Positions 1-9,214 of a DNA stretch of 64,000 nucleotides are shown here, piece by piece. Every line of letters begins with the position of its first letter. Position 1 is the stretch's first letter. Source of the stretch: Favolaschia claudopus (taxonomy: Eukaryota; Basidiomycota; Agaricomycetes; Agaricales; Mycenaceae); NCBI GenBank assembly GCA_037176885.1, contig JAWWNJ010000037.1, positions 1,674,001 through 1,738,000 on the forward strand, in the 5' to 3' direction. Both the position numbers and the translations under genes were made by a program. The notes beneath the pieces were generated by a model, which was given only the letters and a program-made list of their open reading frames with translations, had not been told where the DNA came from and made no database searches.

Positions 1-1696
1 ATCAATAGGAAGTCAGTACCTCTGTTGGTGACACTAAGGAGGGTCAAAGTGAGCTCCGAGCTGTTGACCGTAAAACCCATTACAGGAGAAAGGCATTATA
101 ATAATAGCCTACTGCAGTACTATGGATCTGTTCCATAACAGAACCCTCAGAAGAGTGACGAAGAGTCAAGTACTTGTGTACTACGGACTTAGATGAAGGT
201 CTACAAGGATGTAGGAGGCGCCGCGGGGGCTATCAGAGTCAACATCAGTCAAAAGACAGATGCCGCGGGCTGCCGACTATAAATAGACGGCTGGAACAGC
301 GGAAAGGGATCTCATACAGGAGATGCCGGTGCTAGGATCAGAAGGCAGAGTTATGGCAAGACATGAGGTCTTTGACAGGAGAGTTGATGATGTGATGCTG
401 AAGCCGGACAAGTGCGGCAACTTCATTAGAAATCTATTTCTATATTGGAGTCAGCGCGGATGACTTGGTGGCTTGATTAATTGGACAACAGACGAGCCTG
501 TGATATTGCGAGTGAATTGGAATGTCCCAAGAATAGTCTTAGGAGTTATTAGAGGCGTTGATGGCACCACCGGAAGGGTTGCCGCCAGTGACGGATTGAC
601 GGGATCACCAAGGATGGCGTTCCGCGGGCTTCCGCAATTCAGTGATTCAACCGTGGGAGTCATAATTGCTGACTTTCTACCGTGGGATCGACAAGCCAAG
701 AGGCTGCCGAAGGTCCGCCGGGACACCCAAATACCAATATACCATCTCTCTACTCAATTGGATCGACATTGCTTACTCTGTACTATTTATGTGATGTATT
801 TCTTGGCATTAGTATAAAAGGACCTGTATTTCTCGTTGAGCTGGAGGACATCGCGCTCAGTCTATTGGACAGCGTTGGTGAACTCAGGCAGCAACGTAGA
901 GGCATATATAAAGATATTGTCTACTCGTTTGTCTTAATAGAAATTGTGTTGAAGTTCAGTTCAAGTGTGAATCTAAGCATTGTTTCGAGAGTGTTCACCC
1001 GCGGAGGCTTTGCTTTCGAGTAGCTTTGTCGTGGCCTTAGTGTGCTAGGAACTGCCTGCCTCTACTGCCCGCGGACTGCCTATCTCATTGTAAGGATACG
1101 TGTGCTCGAGAGTGAACTAGTATCTCCCTGAGTCTGAGGAAGAGTGGAACTGTCCATCTGCTGAAGCATTGCGTTGGGACTGCTGGCGCATAACCGGAAG
1201 AGATCTGATTAGTCCTCATCTGAAAGGCTTGTGCTATATAAAGGAGTGTCAAAGGTTCCTGGAATTTGGAGGTTCAGGTCTATAGCGTAACTGGCGCTAT
1301 AAGAATTGTGCATTCTGCCGCGGAAACTGTCTGTGGCCATTGTTTCAATCTCGCCCTGATATTCAACTGCGTTGGGTATCTTGTATCCTACCGTTTATAG
1401 TTCCTATTTTTAGGAAAGGTCCGCGGACGGAATCACTTCCATCTACGGTGTGTGAGAGCGTGTTTTGTGCAAGGTTCTTACTTGCAAGTCGACTTATATC
1501 CTCGTCACTGTGACATCTGGATTTCGGATCGAGCCCCACGAACTCTTCGAGAGACATTTGAGTGTATCTTGTGGAGATATTTGTGTTGTAGTGTTGTGTG
1601 TGTTGGTTGATTGTGTTATATATATATTTTGGTGGTAGATTCTCTGCTGCGCTATATTTAGCACTTCAGTTGATATATTCAAGTGTCAGCGTTACA
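1..1696 (+). repeat. 5' LTR of element A (left end not defined)
   Basis: The LTR end is set by the dinucleotide CA at 1695-1696, followed two bases later by the PBS, the same spacing as in element B. No second copy lies in the window, so the left end cannot be fixed; B's LTRs are about 1.32 kb, so A's LTR probably starts between the window edge and about 400. Seven of the twelve CCGCGG palindromes of element A fall here. Confidence 0.6.
1235..1242 (+). promoter_or_regulatory. TATA-like box in LTR of element A
   Basis: TATATAAA lies about 450 bases before the LTR end, a reasonable place for the U3/R promoter. Other TATA-like words occur at about 279 and 905, so the assignment is a guess based on position. 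Confidence 0.35.
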
Positions 1697-1698
1697 TC

Positions 1699-1719
1699 TG
1701 GAGCCCACCGCGAGGGGTT
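1699..1719 (+). other. tRNA primer-binding site of element A
   Basis: The site begins TGGAGCCCACCGCGAG and starts two bases after the LTR end. The same 21 bases lie in reverse orientation at 16681-16701 in element B, also two bases from its LTR, after which the two sequences diverge. TGG at the start is the complement of a tRNA 3' CCA. The primer tRNA would end in UCCA (discriminator U); I cannot name it with certainty. Confidence 0.8.
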
Positions 1720-1790
1720 CGGTGGTAATTTGTTGATAAACAAAACGCGTTGCTGTAGTTGGGAGAGTCTAGAGAAGGGACTTTCCTGGG

Positions 1791-3659
1791 TTGTCGAGAA
1801 TTCCAGCCCAAACAAATCCTCGTACTAGAAAGACGTCGAGGAGAGGCAGACACCAGCGTAGCCCGTCTCCATTAAATACAGGAGCAGGTTCCAGGAGTTT
1901 GCTAGAGCAAGCCAGGGTTGCACTACAAGAACCCGCTCAAACGTCGACTTCAAGGAACAGTCTTATACCCGAGTCTGTAAATTGGGGACCCTCGACGTCT
2001 GGCAGAAAACCGCGTACGACCAAAAATTCCAGTACAGGACGGTCGTCTAGTTCGTCACCAGTTAAGAAGAGAAGGAGAGCGCGTTCCGCGGAAGTTATAA
2101 ATACTTCTGCAGCATTACCTTTTGAGGGACACGCAACCCACTCGGACGGCGAGCTATCTGATCATTTGAATCAGACCATCGAGGCTATTTCGAACTCCGT
2201 AGCCAAGATAAACCCCCCACAAACAAACACTATGGCTACCTACGACGAGATTGATAAGAGCAAGATCCCGGATATTTTTGGGAGACATAACCTGAAATTC
2301 GATGACGAAACAGGGGATTTGCCCAAGTATTTGGAAGGGATCGAAGATATCATCGCGAAGCAAGGAAAGCTTAGTGAGCAGAGCAAGAAGTGGATAGCAC
2401 ACCACTATGCGAACAGTAAAGTGCAGAAAGAATGGCAGGCTTTGCCCACCTATACGAATGGAACGTATGAAGAATGGAAGGCGGAATTGATGGATGCTTA
2501 TCCTGAAGTTCGTGCAGTAGAGAAAGGTTCCCGCGCGGGCTGGGCGTCTTTCTTGAAACAGTATACAGATCGTCCGGTGAGAATAGATGAGGAAGTTGAA
2601 TTTGCCAACTATTGTCGAAAGTTCCGCGGACGAGTTGCAGTGATGAACAAGGACCGAGAGATGCTCTCAAGGCGCGAGTTAGCGCAAGACTTTTTGAAAG
2701 GTATTCACCCTACCTTCAGGGAGACTCTTCGCAATATCGTGCTGGCCAGAAGTCCGACGGAACTTACTTCGTATCAGCGAGCAAAATCTGAATATGAAGC
2801 GCTGCCTGCGAACAAAGGAAAGGCCTATAAACCGGCCTACACTCACCCTGATGACCTGTACGAATGGGCAGACTTTGAGGAAATACTGAAGTCGTTGATC
2901 AAAAGTAATGACTCTATTTTCTTCACAACTCCCTCGGATACAAAGAGGAAGGCTGTTCTATTTTCGGGTAGTTCAGAGGGTGGAGATGAAGCTGCCAAGT
3001 TGAAGGCTAGATTGGAGAAGCTTGAGGCTGATTCCAAAGCCAGAGAGGAGAAAATTCTCCAGTCGAGTAAGGAGATTAAGGACAAAATGGAAGAGACCCT
3101 GGCTAATCATCTGGACAAATTTACGACCGACCAAAAACAGGTCATGTCCAAGATGCATGAAGCTTTGTCGAAAGGGACTTCCAATTATCCTAGTCGTCCT
3201 GTAGAAAGAAGAGAATACGGTGGTGACAGACCATCGTATGCACCGGATAGGCCGCCTCTTAGAGAAGGCAAGCCTACGGGCTGTTATTATTGTTGGGATC
3301 CTTCGCATTATGTTGCGGACTGCAAGCACAGAAGGGATGATATTACTGGGGGCCTGCTAATCCTGAAAGATGGGCGAATGTTCTTCTATGATGGAAAGGC
3401 TTTGCCGCGGGAACCCAAGAATAAGAGCTACATGACCAAAGTGCGGGATTACTATAACAATCGTACTCAGGTGTATTATAACCAAGAGGCGTTTGAGTAT
3501 TATTATGCTAGTGACCCCACTGCACCGGCCGCGGAGTCGTTTGCGAGTGAATCCAGGGAAGAGTCAGACTCTCCTGCCACCGCGGATAGACTGGACAGAA
3601 TCGAGGAGTCTGTTGCAAAGATAGCGCAGTTTATGGCGGCTCAGAAGGATTTTCAGTGA
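1791..3659 (+). CDS. gag: Gag polyprotein of element A
   Basis: Structural protein of the retrotransposon particle. The N-terminus is Ser/Arg/Lys rich with a basic run near residue 90. The middle is a retrotransposon gag domain (core LPTYTNGTYEEW alignable to LPEYTTGTYDDF of element B). A coiled-coil stretch of Lys/Glu/Leu lies near residues 400-470. A C-terminal zinc knuckle reads C-x2-C-x4-H-x4-C (CYYCWDPSHYVADC). The frame is open from 1773, but no ATG occurs before 2232, so either the first 147 codons use a non-AUG start (TTG at 1791 is the best candidate) or translation starts at 2232. Element B shows the same arrangement. Five CCGCGG words fall in this ORF in all three codon phases. Confidence 0.85.
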   Translation: MSRIPAQTNPRTRKTSRRGRHQRSPSPLNTGAGSRSLLEQARVALQEPAQTSTSRNSLIPESVNWGPSTSGRKPRTTKNSSTGRSSSSSPVKKRRRARSAEVINTSAALPFEGHATHSDGELSDHLNQTIEAISNSVAKINPPQTNTMATYDEIDKSKIPDIFGRHNLKFDDETGDLPKYLEGIEDIIAKQGKLSEQSKKWIAHHYANSKVQKEWQALPTYTNGTYEEWKAELMDAYPEVRAVEKGSRAGWASFLKQYTDRPVRIDEEVEFANYCRKFRGRVAVMNKDREMLSRRELAQDFLKGIHPTFRETLRNIVLARSPTELTSYQRAKSEYEALPANKGKAYKPAYTHPDDLYEWADFEEILKSLIKSNDSIFFTTPSDTKRKAVLFSGSSEGGDEAAKLKARLEKLEADSKAREEKILQSSKEIKDKMEETLANHLDKFTTDQKQVMSKMHEALSKGTSNYPSRPVERREYGGDRPSYAPDRPPLREGKPTGCYYCWDPSHYVADCKHRRDDITGGLLILKDGRMFFYDGKALPREPKNKSYMTKVRDYYNNRTQVYYNQEAFEYYYASDPTAPAAESFASESREESDSPATADRLDRIEESVAKIAQFMAAQKDFQ

Positions 3660-3664
3660 TTCCG

Positions 3665-4021
3665 ATGAGGGAGACTCGCTCGCGGAAAGCTCCTGAGGAT
3701 CCGAAAGCCAAAGACCGCGTTCCAGAAAAACAGAAAAACCAACAAAAAGAAACAGTAGCCGAGAGAGATAATGGGAAGGCACCCATTAAGCCAGCCAGAG
3801 AGAATAGAGTTGAAGTGTTGCTACCGAAGCGTTCTACTCAACCTACGAGGAAAGTCACAGTTGAAGAAGTCAGTGATTCTGAGGACGAGTCGGTTGGAGT
3901 CAGAAATAAAAATCAGAAGGAAGAACTTCCGTTCAAGGATGTGAAACCTCTGTCTGACCCTCCCGTACGACCCGCTGAAACGCTGACTATAGGGCAACTA
4001 TGGAAAACACCCAAGAAATGA
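3665..4021 (+). pseudogene. Protease-ORF N-terminus of element A, truncated
   Basis: The ORF opens with an ATG six bases after the gag stop (TGA 3657-3659). It is Lys/Arg/Glu/Pro rich like the first 100 residues of element B's protease ORF (13363-14580). Its own sequence ends at 3975; the last 15 codons before the stop are read from B's LTR and are not native. No protease motif is reached. Confidence 0.65.
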
Positions 4022-5303
4022 AAGGAATTAAATCCCTAATCAAATCTTAAATATAATCCTAACCACTATGAGATCGACGTGCGAGGTTCGGGGTTCCAGT
4101 CCAGTATAGACTGTGGCAATCCAACTATTCTAACACTCAAAATATACTAACTTAAGCTTTCGCGATTGCTGACTTTGTACAGAGAACGTCTATACGAGTC
4201 CTATGTTGACACAGGAAGTGTGGGTTTCAACAAGGGTTTGAGATGTAACTCTTCTCAAGAGGTTTAGGTGTTTAAGTCGCTTGTTAAGCCAATATATTCC
4301 ACGCGTAAGATGTCCGATAACTGTTTCACGCGTCCCGTAGGTCAAAAGTTCTTATAATTCCACGCGTAAGTTCCCAAAATTTCCAATATTCCACGCGTAC
4401 AATTCAAGAGATGATCCAACAGACAATATATTTGACGAAACAAACCAAAGAAACAAATAAGCTTCTGGAGTTTATCTCGAATGGAGTCCAACGTCTAGTT
4501 GTTCACGAAGCCGACACTGGCTTGACGCTCACAGCTAGAGGAGGGAATCCACTAGAGTACCAGTACAGGAAACGATGCCTTTTATACCTTTCACTAATAA
4601 ATAATAAGAGACCGAACACTTGACAAACGGGTATAATGTGAGAGAAACTAGGGCCCGCTATGCCCTCGCCCTATCCTTGGCGGCCAGAACAGGAAATAGA
4701 TCAAAGGTTCATTCAATCCAAGTCCTTATCCCGATCATTATGTTATGACAGTGGGCCGCAGCGGCCCAATCAATATTGCCCAACTTGGCAGTAATACCCT
4801 TGGTATCATTGTCCCTCTTCGGACCTTGCTCCGTGATCGTAATACGGCGGCAGCCAACTCGGCATGACGTGTAGTTCCTTTGTAGGAATATTCTACTTCC
4901 GCAAATCCCTCGCAATTGGTTTATAGAATTATTCGTGAAAGCCTCTTGCCTCCAGGAAACACTCCTTCTGGCCTTTCGGCAGGTTCTTATAAGTCCCAAG
5001 TTATATCCCACTCATTCTGCCTTTGGTCGGAACACAGGGTGACTCCCAATCCTATTCCGGATGGTTAGAGACCTATCGTGATAGGTCTGTTCTGGAATAT
5101 TATAACTTCCACGCTATACCAGCGCAGTCGTAGACAGCACCAGACCTCCCACTTAGTGTATAATCCTTTAACTGGCCGCTCAGGCAAACGCCAGTCCTCA
5201 TACGAGCGTATTCCCGTGGTATTTAATGTATTACGCTTTTAATACAATAGCACTTGAACTGAAAATGAATAAATTCAGCCCTGGCCCAATACCGGGTCTA
5301 TCA
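3976..5303 (-). repeat. 3' LTR of element B
   Basis: 1328 bp, bounded by TGAAACG on the left and GGGTCTATCA on the right (plus strand); a near-identical copy is at 16704-18019. Differences seen include a segment near 4790-4810 that is 13 bases longer here, one extra G near 4570, and a few substitutions. It contains one TCGCGA (4160) and a decayed-looking partner CCTATCGTGATAGG near 5078. It directly abuts the polypurine tract at 5304. Confidence 0.93.
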
Positions 5304-5338
5304 TCTCCCCTTTTCATAAATTGAGTGTCCCCACTCAA
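5304..5338 (-). other. 3' polypurine tract with upstream hairpin, LTR-proximal copy
   Basis: On the minus strand a hairpin with stem TTGAGTG/CACTCAA and loop GGGA is followed by TTTATGAAAAGGGGAGA, which abuts the TG of the 3' LTR. This is where plus-strand DNA synthesis would be primed. The plus-strand word ctccccttttcataaatt recurs exactly at 9152-9169, next to a hairpin with the same loop but a different stem sequence. Confidence 0.85.
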
Positions 5339-5700
5339 CACTTGGTCCTTATTTTGCGCCCTCTTTGCGCTATCAAAAGTGTTTCCCACAGTTATTCGGC
5401 TAACTCGGCTATCGCGACCGGTGTGGTCCCGCGAGATTTGCTTCCGTTGATAGACAGCGGGATCCTCGCTTAGATCCCGAAAACACTTATAAGTGTTCAT
5501 TATTGCCTATACTGACGCCTACAACCGCCAACTGTTGTGTTCTGAGTGTGCGGAGTTTGCGCGAGCAAAGTGGGTCCGTGCGCATCAATAAATCCACGTG
5601 ATTTGTGTTTGTTTTGCCGCAGCTTTTCTCCCACTTTCTCTGCTCTTCCCACCACAACCACCTATCGCGAATACTCAAACTACAGCTCTAGCTCACTGTT

Positions 5701-8700
5701 ATGGGTACGTGGCTGGCTTATATTTGTAGTTTAGAGTCTCACAGGTTGCCTTGGGCTGTTTTACAGCTCAAGTCACTAAGAACCCCACCCTCACCGCTGA
5801 CATCGCCTTCGCTCTCTTTCACGAACGCAAGAACTCCGTTTTTCTGGAGCAGATGTCGGTGGCTCAGTACCGCCGTGCTGTGACGAAGGGAGAGCATATT
5901 CTCCCCTACAAGCTCACTGAGGACGACTTCAAGCACCCTGCTTGCCGACCCCACATCCCGCTCGACAACACCGAAGTCATCCACAAGTACGACTTCTCCG
6001 AGGAAGACAAACATTGTCTCTTCCTGATCCAACACCCCATCACCATGCGTTGGCTTCAACTCCTGCGCAAGCCTTGGCGTTATCTCGGAGTTGACCCCGA
6101 GTGGATCGCCCATCTCCTGAAAGGTTGGCGACCCGTCTCAGTACGCTATAATGATTGCTCTCTACTCGTTCTTTACTGACTCTAGACTCTTTCTAGGTCG
6201 TTGTGGCCCGCTTCTACGACGAATTCAAGGCCACCCCCGTCTTCGACCGCGTTCTTATTGGGATTTCCGAGCTCGCCAAGGCTTTCAAGGCTAAGTACCC
6301 TCGACAATGGAAGGAACCGTACCCTATCCTGCCACAACAATTGGCTAACAAGGACCCCCGGGATGTGCGTTTCGCTTTTCCCTTTTTATCGCAATCATTA
6401 TTGACCCTCTTTGTCAGTTTCTTCCTGTTTCGATGCAGTTTCAGCTCCCCGACACTGTGGAGTTCTTCTCCAACTACCCGCGCGCATCTTTCGCGCCTTC
6501 TCTTTTCGAGGATATGGTCCTCCGCCGGATCGACAGTGCGGACCTCATCAACCTCATCGAGACTTGTGGTCGCGTTGCAAACGAGGAAGTCGGTCACTCT
6601 GCGCGCACCTTTGTCCTCCCAGAGGAGTACATTCTCCCTTCTCGAAACATCATTTCCAAGGCCGTTGCCTCGTTGGTACGTGAAATTTTTGCCCTGTCGA
6701 GCTTTTGCGATTGCTAATCGCACTTGTTTTAGTCCGACTTGAACGATTCCATGGGCGAGGACCGGTTGTTCATGGATGCTATCCTGAACTCCGTCCAACT
6801 CTTCGTTAGTCTCATCCCTGAGAACAAACGAAACGCCACCTGGGCCGTCGTTTTGCCCAAGCCGCAGAACCCTGGCTATCTCGTTCCAAAGGACTTTAAA
6901 GTTCCTCGAGGAGACCTTCCCGACCCCGAGCCCTTCGCTCTGTGGGACGAGTTCCCCTATCGCGACCCCGCTTTGGTCTCTTGGCGCCTCCACAACAAAG
7001 CGTCGACGGCTCAAGCTATAGCGACTGCAACTCCAGCGCCTTCGACTCCGGCCGCACCGCCTGCACCTGTGGTCAAGCTTCCCACTCCGCGCGCCGGTGG
7101 TTCCACCCGTGACTTCATGGCTGGCTTCGCAGCTGGCGCTGCTTCGCGTGGTTCTGACGATGGTTTGGAGAGCGAGGACCCTATCACGATTGGTGCGACA
7201 GCCCCTGCTGAAGCGCCCAAGGTAATTTATATATTCCTTTTATAAGTCCTCGCTAACCCTTATCATTTAGGACAATTCGACGCCTCAAACCCCCAAGGCT
7301 GGTCCTTCCGCGGCTGTCGCGACTGAGACTCCATCTACGGCTGGTCTTCGTCGAAGCGCGCGTGGCGCGTCCAAGGTAAGACTCTTGTCTTAACTTCGTT
7401 TTCCCACTTCTAACTACTTTTCTTTTAGCCCAGCCTCGACCTTGAGGCTGCGGCTACAGGTGTCACCGTGGAAGAGTTGGAGATCGCCTCTCGCACTCGT
7501 TCCAAGCGCAAGCGTGCCGACGAGGAGGCTTCCAAGCCTGCAGCTGAGGACGAACAAGATAGCGGCCTTAGCGACGGCGAGCCCGAGGTCTCCCCACCTC
7601 ACAAACGGTCGAAAGACAGCAATCGTGATAGCGAAGAGCCTTCGCCTTCAAAGAGTAAGGGCAAGGGTAAGGACAAGGACAAGTCCGTCGCGTCCACCCC
7701 CGCTCCTGCTGAAGTTCGTACTGCCCGCGGAGCCTCACAGGCTCACAAGGACGATCCGTACGAGGCGGAAGGCTTCGAGCCAACCACATTCGATGTCCGT
7801 GCAGCAAAGGAAGGTCTGGGGATCCTTCCCAAGAGCTTCCAAGCCGCCCTTCTCAAGGGTACCAGCGTTCTGGTAAGTTGTTCTCTATTTAATTCATCGC
7901 TCCTGTCCATTCTGAGCAATCGCGATAGCGTCTTTTGGGCTGCGGTAATTGCATGATTCGCAATCGCAAGTGCCGACGCCAAAACGGGCATACCCGCTGC
8001 GATGCCTGCGTCCAGAGCGGTATGTCTCGATGCTCGGATAGTTTCTCCATTCCCGAGTATATCCAAGTCATCAACATCTTGGAGCCTCTTACTGTCTTCT
8101 CCGACAAGAGTAAGTCTCCTTGTATTCTTTCTATCTTGCAGTCCTGACCCGCTCCTTTACAGGTTGGAATTCTGCTTTTAACGAGCTTCGCGATGCCCAC
8201 TACTCTCAGGTCCTCTGTGATCGTCAAGTGGCACTCGCGAATGCTCGTCTTCTCCGTGCGCGCAACAATTTGCGTGCTCTCATGAATGGTTCCAAGGTGG
8301 CTTTCAACGGCAAGCTCATTCCTGGGATCACTTCTGTCGCGGAGAAGGAGGTGGAGTTCTACTCCAAACTTTTCGAGACTGCTCGCGACGAATCCGAACG
8401 CGAATTTTACATGCCCGATGGTTCTCGTGCCGACGAGTACTATCTCGAGTATGATTCCCAGTACGAGGGCTCGCAGGGACAGTCGGCCATGGACGGGGAT
8501 GCAGATGGTGAAGGGGAAGAGGTACGGGTTGTCTTGGCTGACGAGGCGGAGGCTCCGAGGGAGCCTTCTCCTATGCAAGAGGACGCTCCTCCCGTTCGTG
8601 CTGTCTCGCTCGAGGCGGTCGCTGAGCCAACTCCTGGTGAGGAGGCTATCACTACTGCTGAGCCTGCCACTGCGGTGATCTCTCTCGACGCAGCTATCGC

Positions 8701-8758
8701 TGCTGATGAGGCCAGTCGCAGTGAGTTCGTCGAAGGTTCTTCTCGCGATGGGGCTTGA
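5701..8758 (+). CDS. Antisense cargo gene of element B: Zn2Cys6-like protein, 9 exons
   Basis: Spliced gene inside element B on the opposite strand. Exons by splice consensus: 5701-5704, 5767-6140, 6197-6364, 6439-6675, 6733-7221, 7271-7375, 7429-7872, 7929-8109, 8163-8758, giving 865 codons with every junction in frame. Introns are 49-74 nt and GT...AG. Residues 1-380 are a globular region of unknown family rich in Trp/Leu/Pro. Residues 380-600 are low-complexity with a basic, NLS-like stretch (KRKR). Residues 612-642 contain C-x2-C-x6-C-x8-C-x2-C-x7-C with Arg/Lys between cysteines 2 and 3, matching the fungal Zn(II)2Cys6 pattern. A helical region follows, then an acidic Glu/Ala-rich tail. 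Introns survive because the gene is antisense to the retrotransposon transcript. It has its own TCGCGA sites. Inferred role: a DNA-binding regulator acting on the element or host; the function is not proven. Confidence 0.82.
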
Positions 8759-9151
8759 ATTCAGTAAGTTCTTCCTTACTATTCCCCTTATCTTAACTGA
8801 CTCTTTCAGCTAGATATAAATGACGCATGGTATAGGATGGACTTTCACTACTGCTTGGACTGATGCGCGTCCCGATTGCTTTTGAACATTGTATATCACG
8901 AAATCCCTGTACATATCTTTCGATATTGCTGTACTGCTTGATTTCTTTTGATATTTGTCTTAGCTATCGTTTCTTGGACTTTTCGATACACGGGCTCGAT
9001 TTGTATATATATACTGCCCCAATTGTATCAACGCTGCCTCTCTCGATGAGGTTTTCTCCAATCGCGAATGCCTGAATTCTAAGACTTTTTAGAATTCAAC
9101 TCCGTCCATTCTTTCCACTTGTCGCGCAATCACTCTCGATTGCACCTATTC

Positions 9152-9188
9152 CTCCCCTTTTCATAAATTTTAACTGTCCCCAGTTAAA
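9152..9188 (-). other. Second hairpin/polypurine-tract cassette (pol-proximal)
   Basis: Lies about 27-60 bases past the pol stop. On the minus strand it reads stem TTTAACTG/CAGTTAAA with loop GGGA, then TTTATGAAAAGGGGAG. The polypurine tract and loop match the cassette at 5304-5338, while the stem has changed on both arms so that pairing is kept. It may be the ancestral 3' PPT, with the cargo placed between the two copies, or it may act as an internal PPT. Confidence 0.75.
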
Positions 9189-9214
9189 TCCTTTATGACG
9201 GAGTTCAATTATTT

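Larger units (their letters stand above)
1..3975 (+). mobile_element. Ty3/gypsy element A, truncated at both window edge and element B
   Basis: Plus-strand LTR retrotransposon seen as LTR (to 1696), primer-binding site (1699-1719), gag (to 3659) and the start of the next ORF (3665 on). Its reading frame is cut at 3975, where the LTR of element B begins. The rest of its pol is not found on the far side of B, so B does not simply interrupt it. It shares its PBS and an alignable gag core with element B, so the two are related families. CCGCGG occurs 12 times in this stretch (221, 263, 622, 999, 1069, 1318, 1421, 2086, 2624, 3405, 3529, 3580), against about one expected. Confidence 0.85.

Noticed and set aside
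6214..7014. 266-codon minus-strand ORF inside the cargo gene
   Set aside because: It runs across introns and exons of the well-supported plus-strand gene and has no protein-like pattern of its own.
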